Of a stretch of DNA of 64,000 nucleotides, positions 12,097 through 20,881 are shown in pieces. Positions within the stretch are counted from its first letter, which is position 1. Each line of letters begins with the position of its first letter. The notes beneath the pieces were generated by a model. That model was not told the origin of the DNA and searched no databases. It was given only the letters and a program-made list of their open reading frames with translations. Source of the stretch: Pseudomonas sp. stari2 (GTDB lineage: Bacteria > Pseudomonadota > Gammaproteobacteria > Pseudomonadales > Pseudomonadaceae); the NCBI RefSeq assembly GCF_040760005.1, contig NZ_CP099760.1, forward strand, positions 831,001 through 895,000, in the 5' to 3' direction. The translations under genes were made by a program, and so were the position numbers.

Positions 12097-12134
12097 TTTG
12101 CCCTCTTCGCCAACCTGCTGGCGAAGAGGGCAAA
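12097..12134 (+). terminator. Long perfect hairpin after the SDR gene
   Basis: TTTGCCCTCTTCGCC paired with GGCGAAGAGGGCAAA, a 15-bp perfect stem with an 8-nt loop starting 6 bp after the stop codon. No T tract follows, so it is a transcript-end stabiliser or weak terminator. Confidence 0.6.
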
Positions 12135-12220
12135 TCGGCCAAAATGTGGCAGTAAGGTATACTCATCCCTCAACAACCCCACCGTACCCTGCGGTTTTCA
12201 AGGTTTTTCGAGGAGTTCAA

Positions 12221-13126
12221 GTGAGTAACCGAGGTGAGCAGTCGCTGCTCAAACAATCGACCCTTCTGATGTTTGCCGTGTCGATTGCCGGGATCGTCAC
12301 CGGTTTTGTATCGGGTTCCCAATCCATCCTGTTCGATGGTTTTTTTTCGCTGATTGCAACGTTCATCAAAGTCCTGATGCTGATCACGGCGAAGCTGATC
12401 GCCAAGCAGAGCAACCACCGCTTCCAGTTCGGTTTCTGGCATCTGGAACCGATGGTGCTGCTGATCGAGGGCAGTTTCCTGTTATTGATCGCGATCTACG
12501 CGTTTCTCAACGGCGTGTTCGGCATCATCAATGGCGGTCGTGAAATCGAACTGGGGCTGGTGATCATCTACGCGGCGGTGTTTACCGTTGTCGAATTCGC
12601 CTACTTCTTCTACGTGCGCCACCGCAATCGCAAGCTCAAGTCGAGCCTGATCCAGTTCGACAACATCAGCTGGCTGGTGGACGCGATGCTGTCTGTGGGC
12701 CTGTTGATCAGTTTCCTCGCGGCGCTGCTGCTCAAGTCCCAGGGCTATGGCGAATGGGCGAAGTTCGTCGACCCGCTGATTCTCATCGTGCTGGCCCTGA
12801 CCATGCTGCCGCCGGCCTTCAAGATCCTTGGCCCGGCGCTGCGTGACGTGCTCGGCATTGCGCCGGACACGCTGGATGAGCAAGTACGCGAGGTGATGGA
12901 GGCGGCGAAGGTCGAGCATGGTTTCGACGACTACGTGTCCTACGTGCAGAAGCACGGACGGGCGCGGTTCATCGAGATTCATGTGGTGTTGCCGGCGGAT
13001 TACCGGCTGCAGAGCGTCGGCCAGCTGGATGTGCTGCGTGAGGAGATTTCCGCGAAGCTGGGCAAACCGGATGCGGCGCGCTGGCTGACCATCAGCTTCA
13101 CTGGTGACAGGAAGTGGATTGCCTGA
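12221..13126 (+). CDS. Cation diffusion facilitator family transporter
   Basis: A 301-residue CDF-type membrane protein, probably a proton-coupled divalent metal exporter. About six membrane segments occupy residues 10-200. The family motif is recognisable as SQSILFDGFFSLIATFIK, with Asp in place for the TM2 metal site, and FDNISWLVDAMLSVG carries the TM5 site (D and D). The cytoplasmic C-terminal domain (EVMEAAKVEHGFDDY, RFIEIHVVLP) follows. The start is a GTG at 12221 preceded by CGAGGAG; no nearer ATG fits. Which metal is moved cannot be read from the sequence. Confidence 0.85.
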   Translation: MSNRGEQSLLKQSTLLMFAVSIAGIVTGFVSGSQSILFDGFFSLIATFIKVLMLITAKLIAKQSNHRFQFGFWHLEPMVLLIEGSFLLLIAIYAFLNGVFGIINGGREIELGLVIIYAAVFTVVEFAYFFYVRHRNRKLKSSLIQFDNISWLVDAMLSVGLLISFLAALLLKSQGYGEWAKFVDPLILIVLALTMLPPAFKILGPALRDVLGIAPDTLDEQVREVMEAAKVEHGFDDYVSYVQKHGRARFIEIHVVLPADYRLQSVGQLDVLREEISAKLGKPDAARWLTISFTGDRKWIA

Positions 13127-13133
13127 TGTTTGC

Positions 13134-13157
13134 GGCGAGGGAGCCTGCTCCCTCGCC
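13134..13157. repeat. REP-type hairpin (single)
   Basis: GGCGAGGGAG/CTCCCTCGCC, a 10-bp stem with CCTG loop, between the convergent CDF and AGE genes. The core GGGAGC...GCTCCC resembles the short repetitive palindromes of P. fluorescens genomes. Confidence 0.7.
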
Positions 13158-13164
13158 ACGGATG

Positions 13165-14298
13165 TCAGCTCAGATAGTCGGCGAGGCCGCGATAGCAGGT
13201 CGCCAGGTGATACGGCGTAGTCGACGGCATGTCCTTGCGGTTGATCTCGCCCTGCTCGTTGCGGCATTCATGCCAGCCACCGGCATGCAGGAAGCGCTGC
13301 AGCAATGCCTGCAACTGGCGCAGCACGACGGCTTCGCTGCCCGGACGCAGCGTCAGGGCGCGCAGATATTCGGCCTGGGCCCAGATGCGCTGGGTCGAAT
13401 CTTTCGGTCGCCCGTCCATGTTCAGATCGAGCATGGCCCGCACGGCACCGGACGATTGCACCACGCCGTACTGCTCGGTGAAGGCAAAGGCCCGGTCCAG
13501 CGCGGCATGCAGTTTCGAGCCGCGGAGCTGCGGCGAGGACTCCAGCAGGAAATACCACTCGAACTGATGGCCCGGCTCATACCAGTTATCCACAGCCCCC
13601 AGCGGTTTCTCCATCAGCACACCGGCCTGCGGATCGACGAAGTGCTTGTGCATGGCTGTGCATAACTCGCTCAGCGCCTGCTTGACCTGTGCATCTTCGC
13701 GCACGGCCAGCGTGGCCAGGAAGGCTTCGGCCAGGTGCATCAGCGGGTTTTGCAGCGGGCCGGTTTCCAGCGTGATCCAGTCGCGGTCGAGGCAGGCTTC
13801 ATAGAGGCCGTCACCGGTGGCGAAACGCCGGCAGATGACTTCCAGCGCAGCGTTCAGGGTCGATTCGACCAAGGGCTCGCGGGACTTTTCCCAGTAATGC
13901 GCGCAGGCGAACAGGATGAAGGCGTGGGTATAGAGGTCCTTGCGCTGATCCAGCGGTTTGCCCTGGGGATCGATGCTGTAGAACCAGCCACCGTGCTCGG
14001 CATCGTGGAAGTGTCGTTGCAGTGAGCGGAACAGAGCGGCTGCCCGAACTTCGGCGTTATCCACAACCCCGATCAGGCTGGAAAACAAATACAGCTGCCG
14101 TGCGCAGGCCATGGCCCGATAGCGCTGCGGTGGCAGCGGCTGGTGCGCGGCGTCCAGCGCCTCGTAGGGCAGCGCCATGTCGGCGTTCCAGCCCGGTCCT
14201 TGCCAGAGGGGCACGATCACGTCCAGAAAGTGCTGTTGCACTTCACCGAACAGGGTGGTCAATTCAGGCAGGGAGGTGGAGCGGGAAGCGTGGGGCAT
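13165..14298 (-). CDS. AGE-family sugar epimerase/isomerase
   Basis: A 377-residue protein of the N-acylglucosamine 2-epimerase / mannose isomerase (AGE) superfamily, an alpha/alpha barrel. Family landmarks: RYRAMACARQLYLFS (about 58-72), GGWFYSIDPQGKPLDQRKDLYTHAFILFA (about 100-128, with the conserved Arg-Lys-Asp-Tyr-His cluster), NPLMHLAEAFL and NWYEPGHQFEWYFLL (catalytic-site His). These fit an aldose-ketose isomerase or mannose isomerase; substrate not determinable here. It faces the CDF gene and is separated from ureJ by the hairpin at 14357. Confidence 0.8.
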   Translation of the reverse strand: MPHASRSTSLPELTTLFGEVQQHFLDVIVPLWQGPGWNADMALPYEALDAAHQPLPPQRYRAMACARQLYLFSSLIGVVDNAEVRAAALFRSLQRHFHDAEHGGWFYSIDPQGKPLDQRKDLYTHAFILFACAHYWEKSREPLVESTLNAALEVICRRFATGDGLYEACLDRDWITLETGPLQNPLMHLAEAFLATLAVREDAQVKQALSELCTAMHKHFVDPQAGVLMEKPLGAVDNWYEPGHQFEWYFLLESSPQLRGSKLHAALDRAFAFTEQYGVVQSSGAVRAMLDLNMDGRPKDSTQRIWAQAEYLRALTLRPGSEAVVLRQLQALLQRFLHAGGWHECRNEQGEINRKDMPSTTPYHLATCYRGLADYLS

Positions 14299-14356
14299 GG
14301 GCGGACGTCGTCACGGCAGGGGCGATTGCGCGACATGGTAGCAGAGAGTGGCGATC

Positions 14357-14387
14357 GATCGTTCCCGCGCCATGCCCGGGAACGATC
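14357..14387. repeat. GATCGTTCCCG hairpin (REP-like)
   Basis: GATCGTTCCCG/CGGGAACGATC, 11-bp stem, 9-nt loop, just after the ureJ stop. Same family as the hairpins at 3770, 27734 and 40435. Confidence 0.75.
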
Positions 14388-14398
14388 AGAGGTACAAA

Positions 14399-14971
14399 TC
14401 AGCCGGCCAGCAACCACGCGCCGGTCACCGCCGAAGCCGCTCCGGCCAGTCGAACCAGCGGCGCGGCAGCCTGAGGCAGAAAACGAACCACCGCATAACC
14501 CGCTGCATGCAACGCAGCCGTCGCGACCACGAAACCGGTGGCATACGCCCAAGGGCTCGACATGTCCGGCAACTCCAGACCATGGGCCACGCCGTGGAAC
14601 AGCGCAAACAGCGCCGTCGCCGCCACCGCCATCACCAGCGGCGGACGCACCGCCAGTGCCACCGCCAGGCCCAGCGCCAGCACCGACGCGGCAATCCCGC
14701 TTTCCAGCGCCGGCAACTCCAGTCCTTCAAACCCGAGCAGGCCGCCGATCAGCATGGTACCGACAAACGTGCACGGCAGCGCCCAGCGCGCCGCGCCTTG
14801 TTGTTGCGCCGCCCACAAGCCGACGGCCACCATCGCCAGCAAATGATCGAGGCCGCCGATCGGGTGGCTGATGCCGGCCACCAGGCCAGAGTCGCCATGG
14901 CCGGGGTGGGCGAAGGCCAGGGCCGGTGTCAGCAGGAGTGCGACGGCGCCGAGAATGCGTTTGAGTGTCAT
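14399..14971 (-). CDS. ureJ: HupE/UreJ family membrane protein, probable nickel permease
   Basis: A 190-residue inner-membrane protein. A signal-like N terminus (LLLTPALAFA) is followed by the metal-binding HPGHGDSG and then GISHPIGGLDHLLAMVAVG, the HupE/UreJ signature with histidines and aspartate in the first membrane segment. About six membrane segments. Placed 27 bp after ureG, it probably supplies Ni(II) for urease. Cobalt or another metal cannot be excluded from sequence. Confidence 0.85.
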   Translation of the reverse strand: MTLKRILGAVALLLTPALAFAHPGHGDSGLVAGISHPIGGLDHLLAMVAVGLWAAQQQGAARWALPCTFVGTMLIGGLLGFEGLELPALESGIAASVLALGLAVALAVRPPLVMAVAATALFALFHGVAHGLELPDMSSPWAYATGFVVATAALHAAGYAVVRFLPQAAAPLVRLAGAASAVTGAWLLAG

Positions 14972-14998
14972 GGATAAGCTTCCTTGTTGATCAGTGAA

Positions 14999-15613
<615 letters not shown>

Positions 15614-15636
15614 GTGATTCTCCAGATAAAAAGGCC

Positions 15637-16311
15637 CTAGGAACGGAACAGGCGGCTGTACTGGCGCTCATGGGCCATGCACGCCAGGGACAGACCGAAC
15701 GCGGCGCTGCCGAGGCGTTCGGGATTGATTCGGGTGGCGTCCTGCTGCGCCTGTTGCAGCAGCGGCAGCAGTTCGCTGGTCAGGCGCTGGGCGGCTTGCT
15801 GGCCCAGCGGCAGGGTTTTCATCAGCACCGCGAGCTGGTTTTCCAGCCAGCTCCACAGCCACGCGGCGAGGGCGTCCTGCGGGCTGATCTGCCAGGCACG
15901 CGCTGCCAATGCCCAGCAAAGGGCCAGGTGCGGTTCGGTGCATTGCTCAAGAAAATCGCGGGCCGGTGCGTCGAGCTCGGGCAAACCGTTGAGCAATTGC
16001 TGCAACGAGTAGCCCATCTGCCGGCTCTCCAGATGCAGCTCGCGGGTTTCGCGGCTGGCGCGGTGGCTTTCGCAGAGCTTGCGCAGTTCATTCCAGTTTT
16101 CGTCCGCTGCGGTCTGGCAATGGGCGAGTAGCATGGGGGCCTCGAACCGCGCGAGATTGAGCAGCAATTGATCGCTGATCCAGCGGCGGGCGCTGTCCGG
16201 GCTGTCGACGCGACCGTTATCCACAGCCATTTCCAGGCCCTGGGAATAGCTGTAGCCGCCAATTGGCAATTGCGGACTGGCCAGGCGCAACAGCGCCCAG
16301 GCCGGGTTCAC
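15637..16311 (-). CDS. ureF: Urease accessory protein UreF
   Basis: All-helical maturation factor, 224 residues, that links UreD-bound urease to UreG. Recognised by [20 protein letters not shown] near the N terminus and the [19 protein letters not shown] region. The start is a GTG (16309-16311) overlapping the ureE stop by 4 bp (GTGA), so it is translationally coupled. Carries a perfect DnaA-box sequence (16217-16225) within the coding region, probably incidental. Confidence 0.93.
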   Translation of the reverse strand: MNPAWALLRLASPQLPIGGYSYSQGLEMAVDNGRVDSPDSARRWISDQLLLNLARFEAPMLLAHCQTAADENWNELRKLCESHRASRETRELHLESRQMGYSLQQLLNGLPELDAPARDFLEQCTEPHLALCWALAARAWQISPQDALAAWLWSWLENQLAVLMKTLPLGQQAAQRLTSELLPLLQQAQQDATRINPERLGSAAFGLSLACMAHERQYSRLFRS

Positions 16312-16808
16312 AAACGGACGCCGAACTGGTGGAGTTTCGGCGCGTAGTTGAAGTCCTCGTCACCGTGCCGCGAATGGTGATGGCCACCACCATAGGCGCC
16401 GTGTTCCGGCTGGAACGGCGCTTCGATCGATTCGACCTGCGCGCCCAACTGCTCAAGCATTGCCTTGAGTACGTAATCGTCGAGCAGACGCAGCCAGCCG
16501 TCACCGACTTGCAGCGCGACGTGGCGATTGCCCAGGTGATAGGCCGCGCGGGTCAGTTCGAAGGCGTTGGCGCAGGTGACGTGCAGCAGTTGCTCGGGAC
16601 GGGCGCAGACCCTGACGATCCGGCCATCTTCAGCCTGTAGGCATTCGCCGTCATGCAGCGGCGGCTGGCCGCGCTCCAGAAACAGTCCGACGTCTTCGCC
16701 GTCGGCACTGAAACAGCGCAGGCGGCTTTTGCTCCTGGCCTCGAAGGTCAGGTGCAACTCGGCGGCCCAGACGGGTTGGGGATCGATTCTGCGATGAATC
16801 ACCAGCAT
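16308..16808 (-). CDS. ureE: Urease accessory nickel metallochaperone UreE
   Basis: Dimeric Ni(II) chaperone, 166 residues. The N-terminal peptide-binding domain (SRLRCFSADGEDVGLFLERG) is followed by the metal-binding domain with LLHVTCANAFELTRAAYHLGNRHV. The C-terminal tail has a histidine cluster GGGHHHSRHGDED that adds nickel capacity. The ATG at 16806-16808 (MLVIHRRIDP) is chosen over one 8 codons upstream because it matches the family N terminus and leaves room for the sigma-54 promoter leader. First gene of ureEFGJ. Confidence 0.93.
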   Translation of the reverse strand: MLVIHRRIDPQPVWAAELHLTFEARSKSRLRCFSADGEDVGLFLERGQPPLHDGECLQAEDGRIVRVCARPEQLLHVTCANAFELTRAAYHLGNRHVALQVGDGWLRLLDDYVLKAMLEQLGAQVESIEAPFQPEHGAYGGGHHHSRHGDEDFNYAPKLHQFGVRL

Positions 16809-16844
16809 CGGAAAGCTTCCTGCTAAGAACAATGCTCAGGCTAG

Positions 16845-16860
16845 AGCAAGGGGCTTGCCA
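16845..16860 (-). promoter_or_regulatory. Sigma-54 promoter of ureEFGJ
   Basis: On the minus strand: TGGCAAG-CCCC-TTGCT, one mismatch in TGGCACG, with exact -24/-12 spacing. Predicted start about 16834, leader about 26 nt. Urease accessory genes are commonly nitrogen-controlled, which fits. Confidence 0.7.
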
Positions 16861-16933
16861 ATCGGACGAGACGTAGGAAAACCCTGTCGGAGACTAGCGG
16901 ATGTTTCAAGATGTTGCAGGATTGTGAGGTGTT

Positions 16934-16963
16934 TTGGTGCATGAAGTTTTTTACATGCACCAA
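16934..16963 (-). promoter_or_regulatory. Inverted repeat upstream of the ureE promoter, possible activator site
   Basis: TTGGTGCATG/CATGCACCAA, a perfect 10-bp inverted repeat with a 10-bp spacer, centred about 115 bp upstream of the predicted sigma-54 start. This is where NtrC-type enhancers usually sit. The GGTGCA half-site fits NtrC, but the half-sites point outward relative to the usual order. Confidence 0.45.
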
Positions 16964-16972
16964 TTTGCGGCG

Positions 16973-17002
16973 CAAAAAAAATCGCAGCTCCAGGCTGCGA
17001 TT
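16973..17002 (-). terminator. Terminator of desT
   Basis: AATCGCAGC/GCTGCGATT stem (16980-16988, 16994-17002); read on the minus strand it is followed by eight Ts. It lies just after the desT stop. Confidence 0.9.
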
Positions 17003-17012
17003 CTTTCCTTTC

Positions 17013-17645
17013 TCACTCGGTACTACCGAGCCCTTGCCAGTGCTTGAGCCCGATAAAGATGAAGCGCAACTGCTGGGTGATCTTCGCCTGTGGCGTCAGA
17101 TGCTCGGGCAGGGCTTCGGCCGGCGGGTCGATGATGTCCGGCAGGGTGGCGAACACCGATTTGACGATCAGGTCGGCCATCACGCTCAAGCCTTCATGGT
17201 TCAGGTGCTGCAGCTTGGGCATCAAGGCCAGATCCGCCGCCAGGTCGGAGCTGATGTTCTCGCGCAGGCGACCGATCGCCTGACGCACCGGCAACGATCC
17301 GCCGTACTGCTCACGGGCGAGAAACAGGAACTGCGAACGGTTGGCGCTGACTACGTCGAGGAAGATCCGCACCGAGGCATCGATGATCCCGCCCATGACG
17401 AATTCGTTGTGGCGCACCAGGCGGATGGTTTCGCGGAAGGTCTGACCGACTTCGCTGACCAGTACCAGGCCGAGTTCATCCATGTCGGTGAAATGCCGGT
17501 AGAAACCGGTGGGCACGATGCCGGCGGTTTTCGTCACTTCACGCAGGCTCAGGCTGCCGAATCCTCGGCCGCTTTCCATCAAGTGGCGGGCAGCGTCCAT
17601 CAGGGCGTTGCGGGTCTGTTGTTTCTGTTCGGCGCGGGGCAGCAT
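17013..17645 (-). CDS. desT: TetR-family fatty-acid regulator DesT
   Basis: A 210-residue TetR-family repressor. The HTH is SLSLREVTKTAGIVPTGFYR (about 33-52); the rest is the helical ligand domain. The sequence (PRAEQKQQTRNALMDAARHL; SANRSQFLFLAREQYGGSL) matches my recollection of P. aeruginosa DesT, which senses acyl-CoA saturation and represses the desCB desaturase genes. The ureE-desT neighbourhood is also as in P. aeruginosa, but no desaturase genes accompany it here. Own terminator at 16973-17002. Confidence 0.85.
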   Translation of the reverse strand: MLPRAEQKQQTRNALMDAARHLMESGRGFGSLSLREVTKTAGIVPTGFYRHFTDMDELGLVLVSEVGQTFRETIRLVRHNEFVMGGIIDASVRIFLDVVSANRSQFLFLAREQYGGSLPVRQAIGRLRENISSDLAADLALMPKLQHLNHEGLSVMADLIVKSVFATLPDIIDPPAEALPEHLTPQAKITQQLRFIFIGLKHWQGLGSTE

Positions 17646-17770
17646 CGCAAGGGTGTGTTCTTAGGCAAGACAAGCGCCGCACTCTAGCAAATCGGCTTTG
17701 TCGGCGTCGAACGGCAGCGGGGGAGATGGAAGGGGGAAATCGCGACTTCTTTATACAGGCTGCTGAAAAA

Positions 17771-17803
17771 TCAAAAGCCCAATCCGGGGATTGGGCTTTT
17801 TTT
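17771..17803. terminator. Bidirectional terminator after the tandem-repeat protein gene
   Basis: AAAAGCCCAATC/GATTGGGCTTTT around a CGGG loop, T-rich on both strands, 17 bp beyond the minus-strand stop at 17820. Confidence 0.85.
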
Positions 17804-17819
17804 CCAGGCCGCCACGGGC

Positions 17820-18326
17820 TTAGCTCAAGGCGCTGTTGCGTTCGATCACGCGGTCACCACCACCTTCGGCCAGAGTTTGGCCTTGTGGGGTTTTGTCGTA
17901 GCCGTCAGCAGCCAGGGTCTGACCTTGTGGAGTCTTGTCGTAGCCGTCAGCAGCGAGGGTCTGGCCTTGTGGGGTCTTGTCGTAGCCGTCAGCAGCCAGG
18001 GTTTGACCTTGTGGAGTCTTGTCATAGCCGTCCTGGACCAGACCTTTTTCTTCCAGACGATCACGGCCGCCTTCAGCTAAGGTTTGGCCTTGTGGGGTTT
18101 TGTCATAGCCATCTTGAACCAGACCTTTTTCTTCCAGGCGGTTACGACCGTTTTCAGCCAGGGTCTGGCCTTGTGGAGTGCGGTCCGAACCGTCAGCGGC
18201 AACAGTCTGGCTGAACACCGAGTGGCTGGATTTCACTTGCGGGGTAGCCTGGTCGGCAGCTGGCAGAGCGAAAGCGGTGCTGGCCAGCATCGAGAGGGTA
18301 AGACTGAACAGAAGTTGGCGTTTCAT
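17820..18326 (-). CDS. Secreted/periplasmic tandem-repeat protein (TPQGQTLA repeats)
   Basis: A 168-residue protein with a clear signal peptide (MKRQLLFSLTLSMLASTAFA, cleavage near residue 20). Six copies of DGxDxTPQGQTLA begin at residues 45, 72, 99, 113, 127 and 141. The first two are spaced 27 residues and carry the extra segment GRxRLEEKGLVQ; the last four are 14-residue units nearly identical at DNA level. Hydrophilic, no cysteines, no membrane segment. I do not recognise a function; an envelope or matrix role is only a guess. Isolated gene, ATG at 18324-18326 after GGAGCAACCC. Confidence 0.8.
   Translation of the reverse strand: MKRQLLFSLTLSMLASTAFALPAADQATPQVKSSHSVFSQTVAADGSDRTPQGQTLAENGRNRLEEKGLVQDGYDKTPQGQTLAEGGRDRLEEKGLVQDGYDKTPQGQTLAADGYDKTPQGQTLAADGYDKTPQGQTLAADGYDKTPQGQTLAEGGGDRVIERNSALS
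17862..18194 (-). repeat. Coding tandem repeat, 42-bp and 81-bp units
   Basis: Near-identical 42-bp units (14 codons) follow two 81-bp units (27 codons) inside the gene at 17820-18326. The low divergence between copies suggests recent expansion or homogenisation by slippage or recombination. Confidence 0.85.
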
Positions 18327-18703
18327 GATGGGTTGCTCCTTGGGAGGGCGATAAAGTGGGTACGAGGGCAATGCTACTCTCGATAAGTCGATATAAAAGT
18401 TCATAAACACAATGGTAATAATCAACAGAATTGATTGTTCGCCCGGGAGGCTCTAGCCCGGGCGTTTCAGGCTGACGGTTTTGCACTGCGGTGGGTATTT
18501 TTCACCCACTTGCGCTCTGCAAAAGTGCGGGGCCGGTAACATCGAGTCGACCGATCGGTCAGAATGGCGACCGCTTTTCGGCCCCAATCGGGGCTTTCGA
18601 TTAAACCTGCGGGCGGTTTGTCAGTCGTAGACTTCATGAGGGCCCTATCAGGCCCGTCGTTTCAGCGGCGTCGATCCGCAGTCGTTTTCAGGAGCTTTGT
18701 GCA
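18327..18703. other. Spacer between the repeat-protein gene and asmA
   Basis: 377 bp, divergent promoters expected. Two hairpins: CGCCCGGG/CCCGGGCG (18440-18464) and GGCCCCAATCGGGGC near 18579. A palindrome ACCGATCGGT lies near 18550. AT-rich near 18380-18440, the likely promoter of the minus-strand gene. No gene seen. Confidence 0.5.
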
Positions 18704-20779
18704 ATGACGCGCACGCGTAAAATCTTCGCCTGGACTTTCGCCACCCTCATGCTGTTGCTGGCGGTGCTGGTCCTGATCATCGTGTTCTTCGATTGGAACC
18801 GGATCAAACCGTCCCTCAACGCCAAAGTCTCGGAAGAACTGCACCGACCGTTCGCCATCAACGGCAACCTGTCGGTGGTCTGGCGGCGCGAACTCGACGA
18901 GGGCGGCTGGCGCGCCTGGGTGCCGTGGCCGCATGTGGTGGCCGAAGACCTGACGCTGGGCAACCCGGACTGGTCGAAGCAGCCGCAGATGGTCACCCTC
19001 AAAAAGGTCGAACTGCGCATTTCACCACTGGCGCTGCTGGCACAACGGGTGACAATTCCTCGGATCGACCTGACCGAACCCACCGCTCAATTGCAACGTT
19101 TGGCCGATGGCCGCGCCAACTGGACCTTCAAGTTCGATCCCAAGGACCCGAATGCCGAGCCCTCGAACTGGGTGGTGGACATCGGCGCTATCGGTTTCGA
19201 CAAGGGTCACGTCACTCTGGACGACCAGACCCTCAAGACCAATCTCGACCTGTTGATCGACCCGCTGGGCAAGCCGATTCCCTTCAGCGAAATCGTCGGC
19301 GACAAAGCGGCGAAAACCGCGCTGGAAAAGGGCGGCGCACCGCAGGATTACGCCTTCGCACTGAAAGTCACAGGCCAGTACCACGGTCAGAAACTCGCTG
19401 GCCAAGGCAAAATCGGCGGCCTGCTTGCCTTGCAGGATGCGGCCAAACCGTTCCCGCTGCAGGCCCAGGCGAAAATCGGCGACACCAGCATCGAACTCGC
19501 CGGCACGCTGACCGATCCGCTGAATCTCGGTGCCCTCGACCTGCGTCTGAAACTGGCGGGCGTCAGCCTCGGCAATCTCTATCCGCTGACTGGCGTCACC
19601 CTGCCGGACACGCCGCCGTATTCCACTGACGGTCATCTGATCGCCAAGCTACATGAGCCGGACGGCGCACAGTTCCGCTACGAACAGTTCAACGGCAAGA
19701 TCGGCGGCAGCGACATTCACGGCGACCTTGCCTACGTCGCCAGCAAGCCACGGCCCAAGCTGAGTGGCGCGTTGCTGTCCAATCAACTGCTGTTCGCCGA
19801 CCTCGCGCCGCTGATCGGTGCCGACTCCAATGACAAGCAAAAGGCCCGCGGCGGTGAAAGCAAACAACCGGCGGACAAAGTGCTGCCGGTGGAAGAGTTC
19901 AAGACTGAGCGCTGGCGCGACATGGACGCCGACGTCGAATTCACTGGCAAACGCATCGTCCACAGCGAGAAGCTGCCGTTCACCGACCTCTATACCCACC
20001 TCAAACTCAACGACGGCGAACTGAGCCTGGAACCGCTGCGCTTCGGCGTGGCCGGCGGCAACCTCGATGCGCAGATTCGCCTCAATGGCCGCACCGAGCC
20101 GCTGGAAGGCCGGGCAAAACTGACCGCGCGCAAGTTCAAGCTCAAGCAACTATTTCCGACTTTCGAACCGATGAAGACCAGTTTCGGCGAATTGAACGGC
20201 GACGCCGACATCAGTGGTCGCGGCAACTCGGTGGCCAAGCTGCTGGGCGGGGCCAACGGCAACCTGAAGATGCTGATCAATGACGGCGCGATCAGTCGTG
20301 AGCTGATGGAGCTGGCGGGCCTCAACGTCGGCAACTACGTGGTCGGCAAGGTCTTTGGCGACAAGGAAGTGAAGATCAACTGCGCAGCGGCCGACTTCGA
20401 CATCAAGACCGGGCTGGCGACCACCCGGCTGTTCGTGTTCGATACCGAGAACGCGATCATCTACATCGACGGCACGGCGAACATGGCGACCGAGCAACTG
20501 GACCTGACCGTGACCCCGGAATCCAAGGGCTGGCGTCTGATATCCCTGCGCTCGCCGTTGTATGTGCGCGGTAAGTTCATCAAGCCGGATGCCGGGGTGA
20601 AAGCGGTGCCGCTGATGCTGCGCGGCGCAGGCATGGTGGCGCTGGGTGTGATCGCCGCGCCGGCGGCGGGGCTGCTGGCACTGGTGGCGCCGAGCGGCGG
20701 CGAGCCGAATCAGTGTGCTCCGTTGCTGGAGCAGATGAAGGCGGGCAAGGCGCCCGCGACCGTTAAACCCACCAAATGA
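18704..20779 (+). CDS. AsmA-family protein
   Basis: A 691-residue AsmA-like protein. One N-terminal membrane anchor (ATLMLLLAVLVLIIVFF, about residues 12-28) is followed by DWNRIKPSLNAKVSEELHRP, the classic AsmA N-terminal signature. Then comes a long periplasmic region with the repeating beta strands expected of the bridge-like fold, and a C-terminal AsmA_2 part (MLINDGAISRELMELAGLNVG). Such proteins are implicated in phospholipid transport to, or assembly of, the outer membrane. Single gene followed by a paired REP element. Confidence 0.88.
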   Translation: MTRTRKIFAWTFATLMLLLAVLVLIIVFFDWNRIKPSLNAKVSEELHRPFAINGNLSVVWRRELDEGGWRAWVPWPHVVAEDLTLGNPDWSKQPQMVTLKKVELRISPLALLAQRVTIPRIDLTEPTAQLQRLADGRANWTFKFDPKDPNAEPSNWVVDIGAIGFDKGHVTLDDQTLKTNLDLLIDPLGKPIPFSEIVGDKAAKTALEKGGAPQDYAFALKVTGQYHGQKLAGQGKIGGLLALQDAAKPFPLQAQAKIGDTSIELAGTLTDPLNLGALDLRLKLAGVSLGNLYPLTGVTLPDTPPYSTDGHLIAKLHEPDGAQFRYEQFNGKIGGSDIHGDLAYVASKPRPKLSGALLSNQLLFADLAPLIGADSNDKQKARGGESKQPADKVLPVEEFKTERWRDMDADVEFTGKRIVHSEKLPFTDLYTHLKLNDGELSLEPLRFGVAGGNLDAQIRLNGRTEPLEGRAKLTARKFKLKQLFPTFEPMKTSFGELNGDADISGRGNSVAKLLGGANGNLKMLINDGAISRELMELAGLNVGNYVVGKVFGDKEVKINCAAADFDIKTGLATTRLFVFDTENAIIYIDGTANMATEQLDLTVTPESKGWRLISLRSPLYVRGKFIKPDAGVKAVPLMLRGAGMVALGVIAAPAAGLLALVAPSGGEPNQCAPLLEQMKAGKAPATVKPTK

Positions 20780-20802
20780 TTCTTTAGCGTTTATCAGAAA
20801 GC

Positions 20803-20868
20803 AATCGCGGGCAAGCCCGCTCCCACAGGTTCAGTGAAAACCCTGAGGGAGCGGGCTTGCCCGCGATT
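20803..20868. repeat. Paired inverted REP (REPIN-like)
   Basis: A 22-bp element at 20803-20824 (core GCGGGCAAGCCCGCTCCC) and its perfect inverted copy at 20847-20868, 22 bp apart. It lies between convergent asmA and the ferritin-like gene. This is the classic Pseudomonas extragenic palindrome in its doublet form. Confidence 0.9.
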
Positions 20869-20881
20869 GGATCTGGAGGAA

